Assembly (NCBI GenBank): GCA_027186245.1
Contig: CP114481.1
Span: 32,457,501 to 32,521,500 of the forward strand
Length of the DNA: 64,000 bases
Reading direction: 5' to 3'
Source: Coriaria nepalensis
Taxonomy: Eukaryota; Streptophyta; Magnoliopsida; Cucurbitales; Coriariaceae
Shown here: one piece after another, positions 39,770 through 52,833 of the stretch
Layout of the letters: each line of letters opens with the position of its first letter
How positions within the stretch are numbered: position 1 is the first letter of the stretch
The notes under the pieces: generated by a model
The model's database searches: none
What the model was told of the DNA's origin: nothing
The model's input: only the letters and a program-made list of their open reading frames with translations
Program-made: the position numbers and the translations under genes

Positions 39770-40479
39770 TTCAATGAGTCCTTTCAAGTCAATAACTTAT
39801 TTCGAAGTAAGTCGAACGAATTCTAATTTTGCACTACAGACACAACTTTTGCGCATAACATGCAAATGATCATTGCAAGGAAAGTGTGCATTCGTTTAAC
39901 CTTAAAATCATTTCAATGAGTCATTTCAAGTCAATAACTTATTTCAAAGCAAGTCAAACGAATTCAAGTTTTGCACTACACACACAACTTTTGTGCATAA
40001 CTTGCAAATGATCATTGCAAGGAAACTGTGCATTCGTTTAACCTTAAAATCATTTCAATGAGTCATTTCAAGTCAATAACTTATGTCAAAGCAAGTCGAA
40101 CGAATTCTAGTTTTCTACTACAAACACAACTTTTGTGGATAACTTGCAAATGATCATTGCAAGGAACGTGTGCATTCGTTTAACCTTAAAATCATTTCAA
40201 TGAGTCATTTCAAGTCAATAACTTATGTCAAAGCAAGTCGAACGAATTCTAGTTTTCTACTACAAACACAACTTTTGTGGATAACTTGCAAATGATCATT
40301 GCAAGGAACGTGTGCATTCGTTTAACCTTACAATCATTTCAATGAGTCATTTCAAGTCAATAATTTATTTCAAAGCAAGTCGAACGTATTCTAGTTTTGC
40401 ACTACAGACACAACTTTTGTCCATAACTTGCAAATGATCATTGCAAGGAAAGTGTGCATTCGTTTAACCTTAAAATCAT
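39770..40479 (+). repeat. Five monomers with a one-monomer tandem duplication and a chimera
   Basis: Unit 39770 joins a CGAAGTAAG front to a CTAAT/GCGC/AACATGC rear. Units 40054 and 40196 are two adjacent TTTCTACTAC/GTGGATAAC/GGAACGTG monomers 142 bp apart, where other HOR units have only one. Unit 39912 has the private change AAGTCAAACG. Confidence 0.75.
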
Positions 40480-41615
40480 TTCAATGAGTCATTTCAAGTC
40501 AATAACTTATTTCAAAGCAAGTGGAACGAATTCTAATTTTGCACTACAGACACAACTTTTGCGCATAACTTGCAAATGATCATTGCAAGGAAAGTGTGCA
40601 TTCGTTTAACCTTAAAATCATTTCAATGAGTCATTTCAAGTCAATAACTTATTTCAAAGCAATTCGAACGAATTCTAGTTTTGCACTACAGAGACAACTT
40701 TTGTGCATAACTTGCAAATGATCATTGCAAGGAAAGTGTGCATTCGTTTAACCTTAAAATCATTTCAATGAGTCATTTCAAGTCAATAACTTATTTCAAA
40801 GCAAGTCGAACGAATTCTAATTTTGCACTACAGACACAACTTTTGCGCATAACTTGCAAATGATCATTGCAAGGAAAGTGTGCATTCGTTTAACCTTAAA
40901 ATCATTTCAATGAGTCATTTCAAGTCAATAACTTATTTCAAAGCAATTCGAACGAATTCTAGTTTTGCACTACAGAGACAACTTCTGTGCATAACTTGCA
41001 AATGATCATTGCAAGGAAAGTGTGCATTCGTTTAAAATTAAAATCATTTCAATGAGTCCTTTCAAGTCAATAACTTATTTCGAAGTAAGTCGAACGAATT
41101 CTAATTTTGCACTACAGACACAACTTTTGCGCATAACTTGCAAATGATCATTGCAAGGAAAGTGTGCATTCGTTTAACCTTAAAATCATTTCAATGAGTC
41201 ATTTCAAGTCAATAACTTATTTCAAAGCAATTCGAACGAATTCTAGTTTTGCACTACAGAGACAACTTCTGTGCATAACTTGCAAATGATCATTGCAAGG
41301 AAAGTGTGCATTCGTTTAAAATTAAAATCATTTCAATGAGTCCTTTCAAGTCAATAACTTATTTCGAAGTAAGTCGAACGAATTCTAGTTTTGCACTACA
41401 GACATAACTTTTGTGCATAACTTGCAAATGATCATTGCAAGGAAAGTGTGCATTCGTTTAACCTAAAAATCATTTCAATGAGTCACTTCAAGTCAATAAC
41501 TTATTTCAAAGCAATTCGAACGAATTCTAGTTTTGCACTACAGAGACAACTTCTGTGCATAACTTGCAAATGATCATTGCAAGGAAAGTGTGCATTCGTT
41601 TAAAATTAAAATCAT
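40480..41615 (+). repeat. Eight monomers, start of the second 18-monomer series
   Basis: These repeat 37214-38349 in order, including the chimera at 41048 that matches 37782. They lead directly into the regular 12-monomer HOR at 41616. Confidence 0.75.
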
Positions 41616-43319
41616 TTCAATGAGTCATTTCAAGTCAATAACTTATGTCAAAGCAACTCTAACGAATTCTAGTTTTGCCCTACAGACACAACTTTTGCGC
41701 ATAACTTGCAAATGATCATTGCAAGGAAAGTGTGCATTCGTTTAACCTTAAAATCATTTCTATGAGTCATTCCAAGTCAGTAACTTATTTCAAAGCAATT
41801 CGAACGAATTCTAATTTTGCACTACAAACACAACTTTCGTGCATAACTTGCAAATGATCATTGCAAGGAAAGTGTGCATTCGTTTAACCTTAAAATCATT
41901 TCAATGAGTCATTTCAAGTCAATAACTTATTTCAAAGCAAGTCGAACGAATTCTAATTTTGCACTACAGACACAACTTTTGCGCATAACATGCAAATGAT
42001 CATTGCAAGGAAAGTGTGCATTCGTTTAACCTTAAAATCATTTCAATGAGTCATTTCAAGTCAATAACTTATTTCAAAGCAAGTCGAACGAATTCAAGTT
42101 TTGCACTACACACACAACTTTTGTGCATAACTTGCAAATGATCATTGCAAGGAAACTGTGCATTCGTTTAACCTTAAAATCATTTCAATGAGTCATTTCA
42201 AGTCAATAACTTATGTCAAAGCAAGTCGAACGAATTCTAGTTTTCTACTACAAACACAACTTTTGTGGATAACTTGCAAATGATCATTGCAAGGAACGTG
42301 TGCATTCGTTTAACCTTACAATCATTTCAATGAGTCATTTCAAGTCAATAATTTATTTCAAAGCAAGTCGAACGTATTCTAGTTTTGCACTACAGACACA
42401 ACTTTTGTCCATAACTTGCAAATGATCATTGCAAGGAAAGTGTGCATTCGTTTAACCTTAAAATCATTTCAATGAGTCATTTCAAGTCAATAACTTATTT
42501 CAAAGCAAGTCGAACGAATTCTAATTTTGCACTACAGACACAACTTTTGCGCATAACTTGCAAATGATCATTGCAAGGAAAGTGTGCATTCGTTTAACCT
42601 TAAAATCATTTCAATGAGTCATTTCAAGTCAATAACTTATTTCAAAGCAATTCGAACGAATTCTAGTTTTGCACTACAGAGACAACTTTTGTGCATAACT
42701 TGCAAATGATCATTGCAAGGAAAGTGTGCATTCGTTTAACCTTAAAATCATTTCAATGAGTCATTTCAAGTCAATAACTTATTTCAAAGCAAGTCGAACG
42801 AATTCTAATTTTGCACTACAGACACAACTTTTGCGCATAACTTGCAAATGATCATTGCAAGGAAAGTGTGCATTCGTTTAACCTTAAAATCATTTCAATG
42901 AGTCATTTCAAGTCAATAACTTATTTCAAAGCAATTCGAACGAATTCTAGTTTTGCACTACAGAGACAACTTCTGTGCATAACTTGCAAATGATCATTGC
43001 AAGGAAAGTGTGCATTCGTTTAAAATTAAAATCATTTCAATGAGTCCTTTCAAGTCAATAACTTATTTCGAAGTAAGTCGAACGAATTCTAGTTTTGCAC
43101 TACAGACATAACTTTTGTGCATAACTTGCAAATGATCATTGCAAGGAAAGTGTGCATTCGTTTAACCTAAAAATCATTTCAATGAGTCACTTCAAGTCAA
43201 TAACTTATTTCAAAGCAATTCGAACGAATTCTAGTTTTGCACTACAGAGACAACTTCTGTGCATAACTTGCAAATGATCATTGCAAGGAAAGTGTGCATT
43301 CGTTTAAAATTAAAATCAT
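41616..43319 (+). repeat. 12-monomer HOR (1,704 bp), unit 1
   Basis: Order: AACTCTAACG/GCCCTAC; TTTCTATGAG; CTAAT/AACATGC; TTCAAG/GGAAACTG; TTTCTACTAC/GTGGATAAC; GTCCATAAC; CTAAT/GCGC; ATTCG/AGAGAC; CTAAT/GCGC; ATTCG/CTTCTG; CGAAGTAAG/GACATAAC; GAGTCACTTC/CTTCTG. The unit repeats directly at 43320, and the AACTCTAACG mark recurs at 41657, 43361 and 45065, exactly 1,704 bp apart. Confidence 0.9.
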
Positions 43320-45023
43320 TTCAATGAGTCATTTCAAGTCAATAACTTATGTCAAAGCAACTCTAACGAATTCTAGTTTTGCCCTACAGACACAACTTTT
43401 GCGCATAACTTGCAAATGATCATTGCAAGGAAAGTGTGCATTCGTTTAACCTTAAAATCATTTCTATGAGTCATTCCAAGTCAGTAACTTATTTCAAAGC
43501 AATTCGAACGAATTCTAATTTTGCACTACAAACACAACTTTCGTGCATAACTTGCAAATGATCATTGCAAGGAAAGTGTGCATTCGTTTAACCTTAAAAT
43601 CATTTCAATGAGTCATTTCAAGTCAATAACTTATTTCAAAGCAAGTCGAACGAATTCTAATTTTGCACTACAGACACAACTTTTGCGCATAACATGCAAA
43701 TGATCATTGCAAGGAAAGTGTGCATTCGTTTAACCTTAAAATCATTTCAATGAGTCATTTCAAGTCAATAACTTATTTCAAAGCAAGTCGAACGAATTCA
43801 AGTTTTGCACTACACACACAACTTTTGTGCATAACTTGCAAATGATCATTGCAAGGAAACTGTGCATTCGTTTAACCTTAAAATCATTTCAATGAGTCAT
43901 TTCAAGTCAATAACTTATGTCAAAGCAAGTCGAACGAATTCTAGTTTTCTACTACAAACACAACTTTTGTGGATAACTTGCAAATGATCATTGCAAGGAA
44001 CGTGTGCATTCGTTTAACCTTACAATCATTTCAATGAGTCATTTCAAGTCAATAATTTATTTCAAAGCAAGTCGAACGTATTCTAGTTTTGCACTACAGA
44101 CACAACTTTTGTCCATAACTTGCAAATGATCATTGCAAGGAAAGTGTGCATTCGTTTAACCTTAAAATCATTTCAATGAGTCATTTCAAGTCAATAACTT
44201 ATTTCAAAGCAAGTCGAACGAATTCTAATTTTGCACTACAGACACAACTTTTGCGCATAACTTGCAAATGATCATTGCAAGGAAAGTGTGCATTCGTTTA
44301 ACCTTAAAATCATTTCAATGAGTCATTTCAAGTCAATAACTTATTTCAAAGCAATTCGAACGAATTCTAGTTTTGCACTACAGAGACAACTTTTGTGCAT
44401 AACTTGCAAATGATCATTGCAAGGAAAGTGTGCATTCGTTTAACCTTAAAATCATTTCAATGAGTCATTTCAAGTCAATAACTTATTTCAAAGCAAGTCG
44501 AACGAATTCTAATTTTGCACTACAGACACAACTTTTGCGCATAACTTGCAAATGATCATTGCAAGGAAAGTGTGCATTCGTTTAACCTTAAAATCATTTC
44601 AATGAGTCATTTCAAGTCAATAACTTATTTCAAAGCAATTCGAACGAATTCTAGTTTTGCACTACAGAGACAACTTCTGTGCATAACTTGCAAATGATCA
44701 TTGCAAGGAAAGTGTGCATTCGTTTAAAATTAAAATCATTTCAATCAGTCCTTTCAAGTCAATAACTTATTTCGAAGTAAGTCGAACGAATTCTAGTTTT
44801 GCACTACAGACATAACTTTTGTGCATAACTTGCAAATGATCATTGCAAGGAAAGTGTGCATTCGTTTAACCTAAAAATCATTTCAATGAGTCACTTCAAG
44901 TCAATAACTTATTTCAAAGCAATTCGAACGAATTCTAGTTTTGCACTACAGAGACAACTTCTGTGCATAACTTGCAAATGATCATTGCAAGGAAAGTGTG
45001 CATTCGTTTAAAATTAAAATCAT
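43320..45023 (+). repeat. 12-monomer HOR (1,704 bp), unit 2
   Basis: This is a direct copy of 41616-43319; the one difference I saw is TTCAATCAGTCC for TTCAATGAGTCC near 44742. That private change is shared with 47724, so unit 2 is the parent of the 46586-48289 copy. Confidence 0.9.
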
Positions 45024-48000
45024 TTCAATGAGTCATTTCAAGTCAATAACTTATGTCAAAGCAACTCTAACGAATTCTAGTTTTGCCCTACAGACACAAC
45101 TTTTGCGCATAACTTGCAAATGATCATTGCAAGGAAAGTGTGCATTCGTTTAACCTTAAAATCATTTCTATGAGTCATTCCAAGTCAGTAACTTATTTCA
45201 AAGCAATTCGAACGAATTCTAATTTTGCACTACAAACACAACTTTCGTGCATAACTTGCAAATGATCATTGCAAGGAAAGTGTGCATTCGTTTAACCTTA
45301 AAATCATTTCAATGAGTCATTTCAAGTCAATAACTTATTTCGAAGTAAGTCGAACGAATTCTAGTTTTGCACTACAGACATAACTTTTGTGCATAACTTG
45401 CAAATGATCATTGCAAGGAAAGTGTGCATTCGTTTAACCTTAAAATCATTTCTATGAGTCATTCCAAGTCAGTAACTTATTTCAAAGCAATTCGAACGAA
45501 TTCTAATTTTGCACTACAAACACAACTTTCGTGCATAACTTGCAAATGATCATTGCAAGGAAAGTGTGCATTCGTTTAACCTTAAAATCATTTCAATGAG
45601 TCATTTCAAGTCAATAACTTATTTCAAAGCAAGTCGAACGAATTCTAATTTTGCACTACAGACACAACTTTTGCGCATAACATGCAAATGATCATTGCAA
45701 GGAAAGTGTGCATTCGTTTAACCTTAAAATCATTTCAATGAGTCATTTCAAGTCAATAACTTATTTCAAAGCAAGTCGAACGAATTCAAGTTTTGCACTA
45801 CACACACAACTTTTGTGCATAACTTGCAAATGATCATTGCAAGGAAACTGTGCATTCGTTTAACCTTAAAATCATTTCAATGAGTCATTTCAAGTCAATA
45901 ACTTATGTCAAAGCAAGTCGAACGAATTCTAGTTTTCTACTACAAACACAACTTTTGTGGATAACTTGCAAATGATCATTGCAAGGAACGTGTGCATTCG
46001 TTTAACCTTACAATCATTTCAATGAGTCATTTCAAGTCAATAATTTATTTCAAAGCAAGTCGAACGTATTCTAGTTTTGCACTACAGACACAACTTTTGT
46101 CCATAACTTGCAAATGATCATTGCAAGGAAAGTGTGCATTCGTTTAACCTTAAAATCATTTCAATGAGTCATTTCAAGTCAATAACTTATTTCAAAGCAA
46201 GTCGAACGAATTCTAATTTTGCACTACAGACACAACTTTTGCGCATAACTTGCAAATGATCATTGCAAGGAAAGTGTGCATTCGTTTAACCTTAAAATCA
46301 TTTCAATGAGTCATTTCAAGTCAATAACTTATTTCAAAGCAATTCGAACGAATTCTAGTTTTGCACTACAGAGACAACTTTTGTGCATAACTTGCAAATG
46401 ATCATTGCAAGGAAAGTGTGCATTCGTTTAACCTTAAAATCATTTCAATGAGTCATTTCAAGTCAATAACTTATTTCAAAGCAAGTCGAACGAATTCTAA
46501 TTTTGCACTACAGACACAACTTTTGCGCATAACTTGCAAATGATCATTGCAAGGAAAGTGTGCATTCGTTTAACCTTAAAATCATTTCAATGAGTCATTT
46601 CAAGTCAATAACTTATTTCAAAGCAAGTCGAACGAATTCTAATTTTGCACTACAGACACAACTTTTGCGCATAACATGCAAATGATCATTGCAAGGAAAG
46701 TGTGCATTCGTTTAACCTTAAAATCATTTCAATGAGTCATTTCAAGTCAATAACTTATTTCAAAGCAAGTCGAACGAATTCAAGTTTTGCACTACACACA
46801 CAACTTTTGTGCATAACTTGCAAATGATCATTGCAAGGAAACTGTGCATTCGTTTAACCTTAAAATCATTTCAATGAGTCATTTCAAGTCAATAACTTAT
46901 GTCAAAGCAAGTCGAACGAATTCTAGTTTTCTACTACAAACACAACTTTTGTGGATAACTTGCAAATGATCATTGCAAGGAACGTGTGCATTCGTTTAAC
47001 CTTACAATCATTTCAATGAGTCATTTCAAGTCAATAATTTATTTCAAAGCAAGTCGAACGTATTCTAGTTTTGCACTACAGACACAACTTTTGTCCATAA
47101 CTTGCAAATGATCATTGCAAGGAAAGTGTGCATTCGTTTAACCTTAAAATCATTTCAATGAGTCATTTCAAGTCAATAACTTATTTCAAAGCAAGTCGAA
47201 CGAATTCTAATTTTGCACTACAGACACAACTTTTGCGCATAACTTGCAAATGATCATTGCAAGGAAAGTGTGCATTCGTTTAACCTTAAAATCATTTCAA
47301 TGAGTCATTTCAAGTCAATAACTTATTTCAAAGCAATTCGAACGAATTCTAGTTTTGCACTACAGAGACAACTTTTGTGCATAACTTGCAAATGATCATT
47401 GCAAGGAAAGTGTGCATTCGTTTAACCTTAAAATCATTTCAATGAGTCATTTCAAGTCAATAACTTATTTCAAAGCAAGTCGAACGAATTCTAATTTTGC
47501 ACTACAGACACAACTTTTGCGCATAACTTGCAAATGATCATTGCAAGGAAAGTGTGCATTCGTTTAACCTTAAAATCATTTCAATGAGTCATTTCAAGTC
47601 AATAACTTATTTCAAAGCAATTCGAACGAATTCTAGTTTTGCACTACAGAGACAACTTCTGTGCATAACTTGCAAATGATCATTGCAAGGAAAGTGTGCA
47701 TTCGTTTAAAATTAAAATCATTTCAATCAGTCCTTTCAAGTCAATAACTTATTTCGAAGTAAGTCGAACGAATTCTAGTTTTGCACTACAGACATAACTT
47801 TTGTGCATAACTTGCAAATGATCATTGCAAGGAAAGTGTGCATTCGTTTAACCTAAAAATCATTTCAATGAGTCACTTCAAGTCAATAACTTATTTCAAA
47901 GCAATTCGAACGAATTCTAGTTTTGCACTACAGAGACAACTTCTGTGCATAACTTGCAAATGATCATTGCAAGGAAAGTGTGCATTCGTTTAAAATTAAA

Positions 48001-48147
48001 ATCATTTCAATGAGTCATTTCAAGTCAATAACTTATGTCAAAGCAACTCTAACGAATTCTAGTTTTGCCCTACAGACACAACTTTTGCGCATAACTTGCA
48101 AATGATCATTGCAAGGAAAGTGTGCATTCGTTTAACCTTAAAATCAT
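45024..48147 (+). repeat. Rearranged 12-monomer HOR units (22 monomers)
   Basis: A third unit starts at 45024 but is interrupted after two monomers by a CGAAGTAAG unit (45308) and a second TTTCTATGAG unit (45450), then resumes with AACATGC (45592) and runs to 46585. From 46586 it repeats 43604-45307 (offset 2,982 bp, 21 monomers) for 12 monomers, up to 48289. Two joints of unequal exchange are therefore visible, near 45308 and near 46586. Confidence 0.8.
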
Positions 48148-50703
48148 TTCTATGAGTCATTCCAAGTCAGTAACTTATTTCAAAGCAATTCGAACGAATT
48201 CTAATTTTGCACTACAAACACAACTTTCGTGCATAACTTGCAAATGATCATTGCAAGGAAAGTGTGCATTCGTTTAACCTTAAAATCATTTCAATGAGTC
48301 ATTTCAAGTCAATAACTTATTTCAAAGCAAGTCGAACGAATTCTAATTTTGCACTACAGACACAACTTTTGCGCATAACTTGCAAATGATCATTGCAAGG
48401 AAAGTGTGCATTCGTTTAACCTTAAAATCATTTCAATGAGTCATTTCAAGTCAATAACTTATTTCAAAGCAATTCGAACGAATTCTAGTTTTGCACTACA
48501 GAGACAACTTTTGTGCATAACTTGCAAATGATCATTGCAAGGAAAGTGTGCATTCGTTTAACCTTAAAATCATTTCAATGAGTCATTTCAAGTCAATAAC
48601 TTATTTCAAAGCAAGTCGAACGAATTCTAATTTTGCACTACAGACACAACTTTTGCGCATAACTTGCAATTGATCATTGCAAGGAAAGTGTGCATTCGTT
48701 TAACCTTAAAATCATTTCAATGAGTCATTTCAAGTCAATAACTTATTTCAAAGCAATTCGAACGAATTCTAGTTTTGCACTACAGAGACAACTTCTGTGC
48801 ATAACTTGCAAATGATCATTGCAAGGAAAGTGTGCATTCGTTTAAAATTAAAATCATTTCAATGAGTCCTTTCAAGTCAATAACTTATTTCGAAGTAAGT
48901 CGAACGAATTCTAGTTTTGCACTACAGACATAACTTTTGTGCATAACTTGCAAATGATCATTGCAAGGAAAGTGTGCATTCGTTTAACCTTAAAATCATT
49001 TCAATGAGTCACTTCAAGTCAATAACTTATTTCAAAGCAATTCGAAAGAATTCTAGTTTTGCACTACAGAGACAACTTCTGTGCATAACTTGCAAATGAT
49101 CATTGCAAGGAAAGTGTGCATTCGTTTAAAATTAAAATCATTTCAATGAGTCATTTCAAGTCAATAACTTATGTCAAAGAAACTCGAACGAATTCTAGTT
49201 TTCTACTACAAACACAACTTTTGTGCATAACTTTCAAATGATCATTGCAAGGAAAGTGTGCATTCGTTTAACCTTAAAATCATTTCAATGAGTCATTTCA
49301 AGTCAATAACTTATTTCAAAGCAAGTCGAACGAATTCTAATTTTGCACTAGAGACACAACTTTTGCGCATAACTTGCAAATGATCATTGCAAGGAAAGTG
49401 TGCATTCGTTTAACCTTAAAATCATTTCAATGAGTCATTTCAAGTCAATAACTTATTTCAAAGCAATTCGAACGAATTCTAGTTTTGCACTACAGAGACA
49501 ACTTTTGTGCATAACTTGCAAATGATCATTGCAAGGAAAGTGTGCATTCGTTTAACCTTAAAATCATTTCAATGAGTCATTTCAAGTCAATAACTTATTT
49601 CAAAGCAAGTCGAACGAATTCTAATTTTGCACTACAGACACAACTTTTGCGCATAACTTGCAAATGATCATTGCAAGGAAAGTGTGCATTCGTTTAACCT
49701 TAAAATCATTTCAATGAGTCATTTCAAGTCAATAACTTATTTCAAAGCAATTCGAACGAATTCTAGTTTTGCACTACAGAGACAACTTCTGTGCATAACT
49801 TGCAAATGATCATTGCAAGGAAAGTGTGCATTCGTTTAAAATTAAAATCATTTCAATGAGTCCTTTCAAGTCAATAACTTATTTCGAAGTAAGTCGAACG
49901 AATTCTAGTTTTGCACTACAGACATAACTTTTGTGCATAACTTGCAAATGATCATTGCAAGGAAAGTGTGCATTCGTTTAACCTTAAAATCATTTCAATG
50001 AGTCACTTCAAGTCAATAACTTATTTCAAAGCAATTCGAACGAATTCTAGTTTTGCACTACAGAGACAACTTCTGTGCATAACTTGCAAATGATCATTGC
50101 AAAGAAAGTGTGCATTCGTTTAAAATTAAAATCATTTCAATGAGTCATTTCAAGTCAATAACTTATGTCAAAGCAACTCGAACGAATTCTAGTTTTCTAC
50201 TACAAACACAACTTTTGTGCATAACTTTCAAATGATCATTGCAAGGAAAGTGTGCATTCGTTTAACCTTAAAATCATTTCAATGAGTCATTTCAAGTCAA
50301 TAACTTATTTCAAAGCAATTCGAACGAATTCTAGTTTTGCACTACACACACAACTTTTGTGCATAACTTGCAAATGATCATTGCAAGGAAACTGTGCATT
50401 CGTTTAACCTTAAAATCATTTCAATGAGTCATTTCAAGTCAATAACTTATGTCAAAGCAAGTCGAACGAATTCTAGTTTTCTACTACAAACACAACTTTT
50501 GTGGATAACTTGCAAATGATCATTGCAAGGAACGTGTGCATTCGTTTAACCTTACAATCATTTCAATGAGTCATTTCAAGTCAATAATTTATTTCAAAGC
50601 AAGTCGAACGTATTCTAGTTTTGCACTACAGACACAACTTTTGTCCATAACTTGCAAATGATCATTGCAAGGAAAGTGTGCATTCGTTTAACCTTAAAAT
50701 CAT
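48148..50703 (+). repeat. 2,556-bp block, copy 3 of 3
   Basis: This is the third copy of the 18-monomer block, 13,916 bp after copy 2. It shares CAATTGATC and CGAAAGAATTC with copy 2. Private changes are AAAGAAACTCG (about 49180), GCACTAGAGAC (about 49348) and GCAAAGAAAG (about 50100). Its first monomer doubles as the end of the rearranged 12-monomer region, so the copy was inserted by recombination within a TTTCTATGAG unit. Confidence 0.85.
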
Positions 50704-51697
50704 TTCAATGAGTCATTTCAAGTCAATAACTTATTTCAAAGCAAGTCGAACGAATTCTAATTTTGCACTACAGACACAACTTTTGCGCATAACTTGCAAA
50801 TGATCATTGCAAGGAAAGTGTGCATTCGTTTAACCTTAAAATCATTTCAATGAGTCATTTCAAGTCAATAACTTATTTCAAAGCAATTCGAACGAATTCT
50901 AGTTTTGCACTACAGAGACAACTTCTGTGCATAACTTGCAAATGATCATTGCAAGGAAAGTGTGCATTCGTTTAAAATTAAAATCATTTCAATGAGTCCT
51001 TTCAAGTCAATAACTTATTTCGAAGTAAGTCGAACGAATTCTAATTTTGCACTACAGACACAACTTTTGCGCATAACTTGCAAATGATCATTGCAAGGAA
51101 AGTGTGCATTCGTTTAACCTTAAAATCATTTCAATGAGTCATTTCAAGTCAATAACTTATTTCAAAGCAATTCGAACGAATTCTAGTTTTGCACTACAGA
51201 GACAACTTCTGTGCATAACTTGCAAATGATCATTGCAAGGAAAGTGTGCATTCGTTTAAAATTAAAATCATTTCAATGAGTCCTTTCAAGTCAATAACTT
51301 ATTTCGAAGTAAGTCGAACGAATTCTAGTTTTGCACTACAGACATAACTTTTGTGCATAACTTGCAAATGATCATTGCAAGGAAAGTGTGCATTCGTTTA
51401 ACCTAAAAATCATTTCAATGAGTCACTTCAAGTCAATAACTTATTTCAAAGCAATTCGAACGAATTCTAGTTTTGCACTACAGACATAACTTTTGTGCAT
51501 AACTTGCAAATGATCATTGCAAGGAAAGTGTGCATTCGTTTAACCTTAAAATCATTTCAATGAGTCACTTCAAGTCAATAACTTATTTCAAAGCAATTCG
51601 AACGAATTCTAGTTTTGCACTACAGAGACAACTTCTGTGCATAACTTGCAAATGATCATTGCAAGGAAAGTGTGCATTCGTTTAAAATTAAAATCAT
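50704..51697 (+). repeat. Seven monomers with two chimeric units
   Basis: Unit 50988 has the CGAAGTAAG front and CTAAT/GCGC rear, like 37782 and 41048. Unit 51414 has the GAGTCACTTC/ATTCG front but the GACATAAC rear of the CGAAGTAAG type. The rest are the alternating ATTCG and AAGTCG types. All are 142 bp. Confidence 0.7.
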
Positions 51698-52833
51698 TTC
51701 AATGAGTCCTTTCAAGTCAATAACTTATTTCGAAGTAAGTCGAACGAATTCTAGTTTTGCACTACAGACATAACTTTTGTGCATAACTTGCAAATGATCA
51801 TTGCAAGGAAAGTGTGCATTCGTTTAACCTTAAAATCATTTCAATGAGTCACTTCAAGTCAATAACTTATTTCAAAGCAATTCGAACGAATTCTAGTTTT
51901 GCACTACAGAGACAACTTCTGTGCATAACTTGCAAATGATCATTGCAAGGAAAGTGTGCATTCGTTTAAAATTAAAATCATTTCAATGAGTCATTTCAAG
52001 TCAATAACTTATGTCAAAGCAACTCGAACGAATTCTAGTTTTCTACTACAAACACAACTTTTGTGCATAACTTTCAAATGATCATTGCAAGGAAAGTGTG
52101 CATTCGTTTAACCTTAAAATCATTTCAATGAGTCATTTCAAGTCAATAACTTATTTCAAAGCAATTCGAACGAATTCTAGTTTTGCACTACACACACAAC
52201 TTCTGTGCATAACTTGCAAATGATCATTGCAAGGAAAGTGTGCATTCGTTTAAAATTAAAATCATTTCAATGAGTCCTTTCAAGTCAATAACTTATTTCG
52301 AAGTAAGTCGAACGAATTCTAGTTTTGCACTACAGACATAACTTTTGTGCATAACTTGCAAATGATCATTGCAAGGAAAGTGTGCATTCGTTTAACCTTA
52401 AAATCATTTCAATGAGTCACTTCAAGTCAATAACTTATTTCAAAGCAATTCGAACGAATTCTAGTTTTGCACTACAGAGACAACTTCTGTGCATAACTTG
52501 CAAATGATCATTGCAAGGAAAGTGTGCATTCGTTTAAAATTAAAATCATTTCAATGAGTCATTTCAAGTCAATAACTTATGTCAAAGCAACTCGAACGAA
52601 TTCTAGTTTTCTACTACAAACACAACTTTTGTGCATAACTTTCAAATGATCATTGCAAGGAAAGTGTGCATTCGTTTAACCTTAAAATCATTTCAATGAG
52701 TCATTTCAAGTCAATAACTTATTTCAAAGCAATTCGAACGAATTCTAGTTTTGCACTACACACACAACTTTTGTGCATAACTTGCAAATGATCATTGCAA
52801 GGAAACTGTGCATTCGTTTAACCTTAAAATCAT
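51698..52833 (+). repeat. 4-monomer HOR (568 bp), two units
   Basis: Order: CGAAGTAAG/GACATAAC; GAGTCACTTC/CTTCTG; AACTCG/TTTCTACTAC/CTTTCAAATG; ATTCG/CACACAC. Units start at 51698 and 52266. The fourth monomer of unit 1 (52124) is chimeric, CACACAC followed by CTTCTGTGC, and this feeds back into the next CGAAGTAAG monomer. A third unit is at 53828. Confidence 0.8.
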
